In this document: piece after piece, positions 46,496 to 58,400 of the stretch | How the letters are laid out: the number at the start of each line of letters is the position of its first letter | Position numbering within the stretch: position 1 is the stretch's first letter | From: Flabesymbios commensalis | Lineage: Eukaryota; Annelida; Polychaeta; Terebellida; Flabelligeridae | Assembly: GCA_964017125.1 (NCBI GenBank) | Contig: OZ024905.1 | Location: 39,072,979-39,136,978 of the forward strand | Direction of reading: 5' to 3' | Length of the DNA: 64,000 nt | Notes under the pieces: model-generated | Told to the model about the DNA's origin: nothing | What the model saw: the letters and a program-made list of their open reading frames with translations, nothing else | Database searches by the model: none | Made by a program: the position numbers and the translations under genes

Positions 46496-49400
46496 GTAAG
46501 CTCGTGCAAGAAATCCTAGTAGTTGAAAAATTGTTTTTTTCGTCAGTTCAAAGTCGGATTTCTCAACCGCTGTCCTCTATTAATGTCAGACATAATTCAT
46601 ATAATAGTACAGGGTATTCCTGTCTCTCTGTCTTTAGTTTGCGATGTATTATCTGTTACCAGTAAGCATCATGGTGATGATGCATGGAAACATGAATATA
46701 TTTGAGGTCACTACACCCAAAACACTCATCATGTCTCTATTGTGATGGGTTACACGATTTTATATTAAATGAATTTAATGAGAAATTTATGTGTTATATT
46801 CTGCATCCACAGATTACCATAATACACCCTTTTCAATAACAACACGCCACACAGTGAGCAACGCTGAACTATTTTAATCAGACAACTGTTACACACTTTT
46901 CAATGACAACACGCCACACAGTGACCAACGCTGAACTGCTTTAATCAGACAACTGTTCATGTGCAAGCAGTCTATCGCCATTACAGCCGAGCTGACAATA
47001 GTCCCTAATGGACCCAAATCACACAAATGGTATGATCTATCAAAATAAAGACAAACTACATTTTTATTTCACTCTTATATTTAATAAAATCGCGTAGGTT
47101 GCTCCTCACTTTGATGTACATATTGCAGCATAAGTTTAGGCCTACATCTCAAGGTGACAAAAATGGAGGAAAATACATGGTTATGAAAGCGACACAATCA
47201 GCATGATCAGGCTGAAATCATAAAAAAAATCGGTATTTTTATTTTCGTTTTTTTAATATGGCCATATGATATGAACATGTCCATGGACTAGAATTGTGTA
47301 AGTTTTTTTTACTTTTCGTGTTGCGCATTTACCAGTTAAGCGAGATACATTTTATAAAGACGAAATTCCCGTATTTCTTATTGCGGACATGCATGTTATA
47401 TTGATTGTACGACATGCCTGATTGTGTCGCTTTAAGAGAACTATGCAATGTGCCGACACTATTTTTCGGGACTCTTTTTCAAACCATTGTTGTAGGTGCC
47501 CATATGTGCCCTGACGTGTTCGAGTTACATGACGTCTGTTCTTCTCCTGGAAAAAAGACAGCTTTTCACTGCCTGATTTACAGTGGCACAGATGTGTATT
47601 GGGAATATGAACGCGACGCATACACGGATCGCATACGTATAGCACAAAATGAAAAGGTCGTGGAAACTCTAACTTATAAATATGAGGCGGATATATTCTC
47701 TGTAAATCGCACCCACAGCTGTGCTCAGCTGGCTATTAATGTGGATGAAGATGATCCAGATAAGGCCTACTATATGTGTGCATTTGTAGAGAAGGAACTC
47801 CCAGCACAGCTGAGGATATCCAGTAAGTGTCACTATTAAAACGATTGTGTGATTGTTTCACCCTTTCCCTCCTAGCCTAGTGCCATATCTTTTTGATCTA
47901 ATAAATAAAATCTGACTGAAGTGGTTAAAATAGAGTGTGGTAGCTACTGAGGTAATCAATTACACTGTAATTAAAAAAAAAAATGTTTGTCCATTTATGA
48001 TATATTTTTCGTCATTTAAAACTTGTCGGCGCATGAAGTATTATATCATCATATCCACATTGTATACTTTGATTGTTTATTTCAGATTTTAAGAGTGATG
48101 ACTTAAAAGCATTTATTTCACTGATTGAAGTCGAAGGAGAATTTCCCAACTCGACAGTTACAGATATTGTTGCGGCAGTCACCGACTTTTGGGGAATACC
48201 TGGCCTTAAACTAAAACTCTATGTGGATGATCTAATGGTTAAAATGGTACCAGGCGGCAGTCTGAAATGTGAGGAATCAACACATGTTAATCTGACATAT
48301 TCCCTGCAAGTAGAGCCTGGTCGAGATCTCAAGATAAAACTAAACTATACACACAGAGCTTTGCAGGAAGAGAAAACATTACATGAACTCCTATTTTTAA
48401 ACAAGCGTCGTCAACCGAGTGAGTTATTATTTTGTAACTTTGGACGATAGTGTTTCTTATATGTGGATGTATATCATGCCTACGTGGGTAATAAGATTAT
48501 TATTATGGGCATTATAGGTGATAATATTTTCTATTTGTGTCCTATATGGGTGATGGTTTTCCAATCTGAGCTTTATAATGTGTGTGATGGCTTTCCCAAT
48601 GTGTTTCGTATGTGGGGGTAATTGTCCATGATGAAAGTGAGCCGATGTAACCTGTGTTAACGGGAGTGAACGTCTAATCCCCAATTATACTTGATCCGTA
48701 TGGTTTTTAAGCAAGTTTCAACACAAATAAAATTTTACTGAAAACGCTACAATTGTTTCTGATAAAATAACTCAATTGCGATGTCTATATTCATAAAAAA
48801 TTCGATATTTAAAGCTATAAATTAAAATCACAAGTTTAATTGAATGAAAAAAAATTGCAGAAGGGTCAAGCATATTATTGTTGCTATAATATAAGCATTA
48901 TATTGTCGTTAGTACGTACATTTTTATCTGCAATGACCACACATACTAGTATATTTATAGCTATTGCTGGCAATCTTTATTAATAAAATGTCATTATAAT
49001 GCTTTAATCCATACTTATTAACACATATTGTGTTCTTAGATAATAAATATACTTTAATTATATCAATTTGTATGCATACTAATTAGTCTCTACGCTTTCC
49101 AGAGTGTCGTTTTTGCTACTATTTACAGTATAGCAGTTATTTTATCTCTGGTTTTGGTGCGGAGACATATATCTATCATGTATATAATATTAACGTGTAT
49201 ATTTATTTTAAATATTTCAAATCATGTATTACTTGTACAGGTATTACCACCACTTTCTATTTTATCATATACATTGTATCAAATAATGTACTGCTGATTT
49301 CAATGACGCATAAGTCTAACACAGACTTCCCGCCGTCAATACATATCTATCTATTTATGTAACTTATGTTCCAGTGATACAGATTATATCTCAATGTATA

Positions 49401-52400
49401 GCTGAATATAGGAACCTTGCTGCTGGTTTTATCACCATGATATTTGTATCATTGCTGCTAGCTGTTGGGCTGATCGTGGCAGTGTTTCAGCTATATTCCT
49501 ATAGACATATTCAGGTAACATAAACAATTATATCATATTTATTTTGAAATGATAAATATTGTAAAATAGGTAGGCAGTAGGCAGTTTAATATTGTTCTTA
49601 GATATCACACACACGGGAAAGTGATCGAAGGGTGTTTAGGGGTCGATGGTAATCTCAACAGAAACACTAAATGATGAACGAGGGGCTAACATGTTTAGTG
49701 GCCCCACAAATGTCTCACTTACTGCATTCCATCACTATGGGTGATCACCCCAGTGTACACATACTCTCCTCCAAAATAAACACAATTGATAGAAATATAT
49801 GTATATATCTATATATCTAAAATATATGTATTATACTTTTATAGAACATATTTTAATTAATTAACACATCCATTATATTTCTTACTTTTGAAATATTGAA
49901 TGTTATGTTATGTTTTATGTTATTTTTTCAGAGTACACATCCAGGCAGAGTTGGAAATACACATGGTATGTTTAATATATGATGCATTTCAGTTATATTG
50001 GTGCATTATGGTTGAATGCAGCCAAACGTAATGTATTGAAAAGGTAGATATTTTTGGTAAATATTCTGCATTATAGCAATATCACGAAAGAAGGAAGTCT
50101 GAAATCGGAATTATACCCACAGTGGGGCCTTTTTGCTTCCGATATCTGACTTTCGAGTTCTTTTATAATGCCAATGCAAAAGAAGATGATGAAGATTTAA
50201 TAATAATGATAATAATATTAATATATTATAATGATAATATTAGTAATATATGATAATATGTAATAATATATTAAAAATATAAATAATATTAATGTAATAA
50301 TAATAGTATAATAATAATGATAATAATTGATACGCATTTTGTATTTTTCTTTCATAGCTGAGCAACAGTCTCTACGTGCGAATGGTGATGGTGATGTAAG
50401 TTTTAACCTTTCTGGATCAAGTCACGTTTTAAGCTAATTTAAATAATTTATATTAAAATGCATAAGCGGAAATGTTTTAGACATCACATATTATATTCAC
50501 AAATACTATAGCTAAAAATGTAATGGCTAGACTCGTCTGACGATTAGAAGAAGCCCTATACCAGAATATCCTGATGGAGAGTACTCTGTCATGGTACTGC
50601 AATTGTTCTGATATTAAATAATAAATAACGGGCGAAGCAGTCGAGTCGAGCCCCCCCCCCCCCCTGGAAATCGAATGGTGGCCCCCTTATCGGATATAGT
50701 CACTCCCCCGACGGTTCAAAGAAGCCCCCGTCTACACATACCCCCACCCTTTTATCGCTAGATTGTTTTCATATCATTTTTTAGGAAATAAGCTAAAGAA
50801 AATGAAATGATATCAGCACGGTTTTAAACTTGGTCAATAAGAGAAACGTTGACTCAGACTTCAAACAACGATTGGTTGTAATTATCAAACACCAAAACTA
50901 TTAGTCATTATATAATCTTAAATAGAAAACGATGGGCATTTGTATTCACTAATAGCTGTTCAAATGTATATTTTCGACAGAAGAACGCTAGAAGAGGAGG
51001 CGATGTACCGGAGTGTTGTCCTGGTGGCTTGGTAAGACCATTTTTCTGTAACTATTGATCAATTAATACAATTCACATTCAATAGCAGCCTATTTAGCGC
51101 TGGTGTACAGCACAGTGAATGTGTTAATTTGAGCTCAATGTAGGGATTGATCTACTAAGGTCATTTGCTCCGTAAATGTATCCATCGATAAACAATGAAT
51201 GGACATTTTAACCCTTTAACCGCCGGTGCCGCATATATTCGGGTTTTCACTTTTTATTAGCACATTAAGGACCACATTTTAAATATGTTAAAGATAAAAT
51301 GTGACATCAATCAGCAAGATTTGAAAAGAGTTAACCTCCATTTTGTGAAATCTGAATAATTTTCACTCACTTGAAGTTGTGGATCGCGTCAGCGAGACAC
51401 AACTTCAAGTGGGTGAAAATTCCAATTGAATAATTTGGCGGCTAAAGGGTTAATGAAGGAGTGGGGCATCTCTGCATTTTATCATTTCTCATTTTACATA
51501 AATAATTGACAGCCTTCTAATATTAATAACAATAGTAAGAGCGCATGTTATTGATAATACCAGCCACACAATACGACAATGATTCGTGTATTTTTATAAT
51601 CGGATTAACCTAGCAAACACAAGATGTTGAAGCCATGCCGCTTTAATGTTGGGCCACCGCTTGCTTCGCTGGCCCAAAAATAATACAACATTGGTTCAAC
51701 AACACGCGTTTGCTGGGAATATTGTTAACTGATTTTTTTTCGTGGTGGAGGTGCAGACCTGTTTTTGTTGTTTAAACAGTTTCTCTTGGATCCTCCAGAC
51801 AGTCAGCCAAAATATCCAGAAACTGATTACAAGGTACGTAATATATTACTTATATAATCACATATAATCAGCTAATTCTATTTTTTACATATTTTTTTAT
51901 TTTCATATGATCACTTTCAAATCCTAAATGTTGCGGCATAGAAATATGTATACATGATGTAAAGCAATATTTTAAATATAGGCCTATTTATTACTCCACT
52001 TATTCATTCTATAATAATAATATTGATACACTTCTATGGCGCCTAAGTCATCGGTTATCCGAGCTCAGAGGCGCAACAAACATAATTGTAATCAAACTCA
52101 TGATCCCAAAGCCGTTCGCTTTTGTAGTCTGAGTCGTGAGAATGATGATAGTGATGTAAGTTATATTCTTTTTTGGATCATATGACATTTCAAAGTAAAA
52201 AGTTTATCCCATTTTTTTCAAATATATAAATAGTGTTGTTTTTTTGTTTGACATCAATTAATTTATTTTTCTCTAATACTAGTAAAAATGTCTAGACTCG
52301 TCTGACGATTAGAGGAAACTTCATACCAGAATAATCCGCTATAAATTCAAAAATAGAACGATGTGCATCTTTATTTATTCACTAATAGCTGTTCAAATGT

Positions 52401-55400
52401 TTATTTTCGTCAGAGGACGATGTACCCGAGTGTGCTGGTGGCTTGGTACGACCATTATTTTTTTAATTATTCATTACTACAATTCACTTTCAAAAGCAGC
52501 CTATTTAGCACTAAATGTGATCATTTTAGAGCTAATTTTGTTGATTTTGTGGAGCTCTACTAAAGTTATCTGTTCCGTAAAGGTACTCATCGATAAACAA
52601 TGAATGAAGACTTTATCCCTTACATCGCGGGGACAGATCTTAGACGTCAGAATCTGACATCTATGGACGTCTAAAGTCGATACCCACACTGTAAAGAGTA
52701 ACACATATTAATAGTGACCGTAGACACTAACATAGGTATACAAATGAAGCGGAAGGAGCTGTCTAAGACATTTATGATGATTTCAAATTGAAAAACCTTT
52801 GGTCTCCATGGTTTATGCAAAAAATATTTCAGCGCTTCAAGGGTTAATAAAGAAGTGATCCTTGTCCACATTTTATCATTCCTCAATTTACATCAATTAT
52901 AATTTACATCCTTCTATTACGACAATGATTCGCGTACACACGAACATTCATGTTGGGACTAACCCAGCAAACACAAGACGTTGAACCCATGCCGCTTTAA
53001 TGTTGGAACACTCTCTATGATGCCGGCCCAACATTAATGCTGCATTAGTTCAACAACTCGCGTTTTCTGGGAAATATTGTTAATAAATATTTTTCGTGTT
53101 GGAAGTGCAGACCTGTTTTTGTTATTTAAACAGGATCTCTTGCATGAGCCAGAATATCCAGGAACTGATGAAAATGTACGTAATATATCACTTATATAAT
53201 CACATAAATTTAATGCTGCGGATAATACCGTATATAAACAAGAGCAAATAAGGTTGATTGTTGCCATTAGAGTCTGTTATACAATGTTCAGCTGATTTTT
53301 CAATAAGCAGGCATAGTATACGTCCTGGATGAATAGTAAAATTGTGCTATAAATGGTTGTGGAGGTGACCTTCCATTAAATTTGGAAGTAAATTCTCATA
53401 TTATACAGTCATAAATCTTAAGCTACATTTTAACAATAATAATACAAATCTGAATAAGCTTAAATCTGTGATAACAAGCTTTAAACAGTAGCCTATGCTT
53501 TATTCAAAAATAAAAACCTGAGCTATTTGTGGACTGAAATAACTTTATCACCTTCGCAGACATTACATGGAACTTGTGTAGCTGAACAAATATTTCATTT
53601 GTATTACTCAAATAAATTTATTAAGGAGTAAATGCCTTGATTTTTTGTGCTAATATTATTTTTGCAGCCTGATGCACCTTCTTCTCAGGAAGAATCAAAT
53701 AATGAACATGCTGATCACCCAGACAGTGGTAGGAAACAAAATCGACCCTTTCAGCGCGGGATCGGATTTTGAGGTCATAATCTGGCGTCAAAAATTGATA
53801 TCCGCGTTGAACGGTTAAAATATATAAATGGAACTAACTAAGACATTTATGACAATTTTAATGTCAATAACTTTTTTATGTCCACAACATTTATCACAAT
53901 GATTTAGCACTGTAGAAGACATAAATTGTCACCACCCCCTTCCCCCACCCTCTCTCTCTCTCTCCCCCCCCCATAGAAACATACATGCACAATTTCAGAT
54001 AACATCCTGTTCAGGAAACTAGTTTTAATTCACCCCTTTTTATTTTAAACTCACCTACTCAATTATATCGCTTAACCCTTTAACCGCCGGTGTCGCATGA
54101 CTTCGGGTTTTAATTTTTTATTAGAACATTAAGTACCACCTTTTAAACATGTTAAAGATAAAATATGACGTCAACCAGCAATATTTGAGAACAGTTGACC
54201 TGCATTTTGACAAATCTGAATAATTTTCACTCACTTGAAGTTGTGGATCGCGTCAGCGAGACACAATTTCAAGTGGGTGAAAATTCAGATTGAATAATTT
54301 GGCAGTTAAAGGGTTAAATGTTGATAATAACATTTGAAGTGCTAATCACGACTATAGTAGTGTCTACAATGTTTTTTTAACAGGTAAATCACTGTCATTG
54401 TGATAGAATCGAAATTAGGTTTTAAACATCAAGATTTACAAAAGTTTTGTTCAAAATTAAACAAATATGAGTAATTTTCATCCACTTGAACTTTAAGTGT
54501 GCGAAAATTTGTCCCAATGCTGGCTTAATATTCACCACCGCTGGGCCAACATTTAAGCCAACATCGGGTCAACGTCGTCTACTTGCTGGGAAGGACACAC
54601 TGAACGAAAATACTTTGGTATACATAGGCTTAAGTTTTCAGATTAGAGTTTTTAGATAATAGTCCGGTCGAAATAAGGGAATATGTTCTTTAAAAATTTG
54701 ACGAAGGCATTTTGGGGTAAAAGTGTTTTGAAACCCGTTTTAACCTTATTTGAATGTGCTGATTTAAAAAATGAATGAAAATCAATGAAAATAGCTGATT
54801 TAGAGAATAAATCTACAATTTTTACTGGCACATATCACAAATTTGAAATTAACACTTATAAAACTATTTGAGCGTAGCAAATAAAGATACTATATTTCAA
54901 TTTAATAAATAATTTAACCCTTCGGTCCCTATAATTAATAATAATGATGTTATATTTTGTTTTCTGTTGAAAGATGCATTTTGTGATGAAAATGTCTCGA
55001 TATAGGTTTGAAAGTGACTTAAATATTGTGATTAAAAAATATTATTGCATATATTTTAGCCCTTTAATTCTTGAAACTAACAATAAAATACAGTGGACAT
55101 AAACAGTATAATTAAAAGCAACAAAATGTAAAATTGTGGATAAAATAATTCATAACCACTAACCAGTATGATTTTAAAATTAATTGCTAATTATGATTTG
55201 TCTTAAACTTATAACATTTTAAACGTTTTAACCCTTTTGAATCACATAATAATCAGGTGATAAAAATGTCAACCATTGCTCAGCGTGTGAAGGTAGGGTA
55301 ATAACTATAATAAAAAAACAGATATCTATCATATTTAACTGATCGAAGCAAAAATAATTATTTTTAAAACATTTTTCAATCGTATATTATATAATTAATT

Positions 55401-58400
55401 AATACACCAAAGAATATGTTTCCTTGGGTCATAAGCACAGAAGATTCAGGCACACAAGCTCACACTCCAGGCTCTATGTCTAATAAGCTATGTCTATGAC
55501 AAAGTCATTTTCCAAACATCCTTTCTCTTCGCATTAACTATGTAAGCCTACATATCCCTCCATTTTTTAGTAATAATTATAGAAATAAAATTTCAGCCAT
55601 AAAATTCTTTAAAGTCTTTAACACATGTACAAATTCGGTGATGATAAAATTCTAATAAAATTAAGTAAAAATTATCAATATTGATTTATAAAATAAATCC
55701 CTATGAAGCGTGTGACCTGATCCTTTAACTTGGGGAAGAGCCAAATGTTTTAATTGCATATTTTGAAACATGACTGGCAAAATAGTTGTGGACAAATAAG
55801 TTGGTAAGCTTTACATTCCAACTGTGACCGTGTAGCTGGTTACCTGTCTCACCAATACACATTTGATTTACATGGTTCGAATCTCAACTCGACAGTCATT
55901 GTTTTATAGGCCTACATAATACCCAAATATGCATGCAATGTTCAATAATAAGCATGGTGTGGCCTATAATGATGCCGTTTGCTATCATTTGAAAAAGGTA
56001 AGAGATAAACTAGATTTTATGTCCCGTTATTAGAAGAGAAGGCAAAACGTGACCTAAAACGCATTCGCAAACTCTACAATCTGGAGAAACTGGATTTTAC
56101 TGTGATTGGTTGTGTCACGGATCAGATATTAGTATGTGCTGACTATTTTTTTGTAGACTGTTGTAGTAGGTGGCACATTCTGGTCTGCTCTAAAATTTCA
56201 GACACAACAACGACTACCCTAATTACAACATGTAATATAATTTTATAGGAGGCACGTACACTACCATATTTTTATCTGATGATAAACTATTCCAGCTCAC
56301 ATCTTAGTGTTGTGTTCGAGGTAAACTTGTACTAAAAAGGAAGTCGCGTCCGCATATTCCTAACAAGGGTTTTAGAGATGCGTAAGATATTTTTTATTGT
56401 ACATGTTGATATTAGTACGGACAATAAAAAAAGTATCGCAAATAGAAATAATTTTAAATCATAACGGGTCTTGTTTGTAAAATGTTTAGGGTTTTCATTC
56501 ACTTAAAGGTTTCAGATCAGGGTTCGAATTTCGAATTATGTGTCTGGAGGGCATTGTCTTCTCATTCATCTCGCCATTCTCAGGATGTTCCCCTGACCCA
56601 GTTTAGCCTATATGTGCACAAAGGGGGGCTGAAACCCCATTTATTTCATTTTAATTTCTTAAAAGTTGAAACTAGTAATTCCAACAAAAAGGCTAAGATG
56701 AAACTTCTACCACACCGGTCTTATTTCTACACATCCACATAAAAAATATTCTACAAAATCAATTCCATACGATCATTTCTAAGGTAAAAACTTTTAACGC
56801 GTTTTTCTCAGTTAAAAAAACGTGAGTTAACATGTTCTTGTATGGAACCCTATATATGGGAATTATTAAGCAATTTACTGGAGAGTTAGCAATTTATTTT
56901 CAATGTTGTATGTCAGCTCCTTATTTGTTCACTGTCCTACATATACTGTCTAATGGGCTGTATTAGAAAGTGTCGCGTTAGAACTTTCAATCTCGTTATT
57001 GATAATAATATATTACACATGACATTACATATATTATAAATAATTTAAAAAAACAATACATTTTGCGGGGTGTTGGATGATAAATGTGTCTTAAATATAA
57101 ATGTAGCTTAGTAACTAAAGGGTTAATAAATTAATAATTCTGCTATATCTCAAACGTGGTCATACCATATCATTGTATATACCTATTTGTAAAGCAAAAT
57201 GCTTTCATCTTTCATTTTCACATAAAAACGGTGGTTATTTTATTTAGCTTTTATGGATTAAAGGGTCAAAACAGAGCTTGGCAAACAGTATTTTTTAATT
57301 CGGGACACCCACATTAGGTTAATGTAAGAAATCCTGACCTCACGATTAAGGAATTTATTAAAGAGTTAACAATTTATTTTTAATATCAACATAACAATGA
57401 TAATAATTTATCGCAGTGGCTATTGACAGAGAGATGATTAGCCAATCAGTGCTTCCCACACATCACGCCTTCATCTTCGCAGCAAAAAACACACGTGTTG
57501 TTAAAATGGCTGCGAGAATAGAGGCTGGTGCCTCCTTCTAAAAGTGGGAAAAGTGAAATAAGACGTTGTAAAGCTTCAAATCTAGCCATCAAGTAAAATT
57601 TAGTGTACTATGCAGCAAGAACGTTGCTGCTGCAAATAGAAGGCTATCGCCGAAGGTTGTGCATCACCTATATGTTCAAAACTACGCTCAGGCTCAGTAT
57701 GGCAGCATTCATTCGAGCAAGCCGATGAGCCGAAGTTCGGGACTGCGCCCCAATCAACCGAAATTAGGCTATTCAAAACCGTCTATTATCACCCATACAC
57801 TAAGTATCCTATGACATCAACACCCACTTGTGACAGGGTCACCCTGTCAATAATACATCAACAACCACTGCTACAGGGTGACCCTTTCAATAAGACATCG
57901 AAACCCACTGCTGATAGGGTGACACTGTCAACATGGTCAATAAGACATCAACCCCCACTACTGACAGGGTGACCCTGTCAATGAGACATCAACACCCACT
58001 GCTGACAGGGTGGCCCTGTCAATAAGACATCAACAACTACTACTGACAGGGTGACCCTGTCAATAATACATCACCACCTACTGCTGACAGGGTCACCTTG
58101 TCAATAAAACATCAACACCCACTGCTGACAGGGTCACTCTGTCAATAACACAATCACGTCCACTTCTGACAGGGTAAAACCGATGTAAGAAAGAATCTGA
58201 TTGGTTGCATTTCTTAGCTCCAGATTGGTTGTTATTGGTTTGTTCCACATGTTAGGTCGGAGATATTTAAATTTAAATCTCAAACTGAGCGAAAGTGTTA
58301 GCCAATCACAAACTGCGAATGGGAAACCCATTTATGTCTTTTTTCCAGCCTAGTGTACATGTTAATCTGAGTGAATAATTAACTATTCCTACTCCGAGAT

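Noticed and set aside
52128-52155. Copy of gene 2 exon 6
   Set aside because: The donor and end are kept but the phase does not fit the neighbouring exons, so it is treated as a relic.
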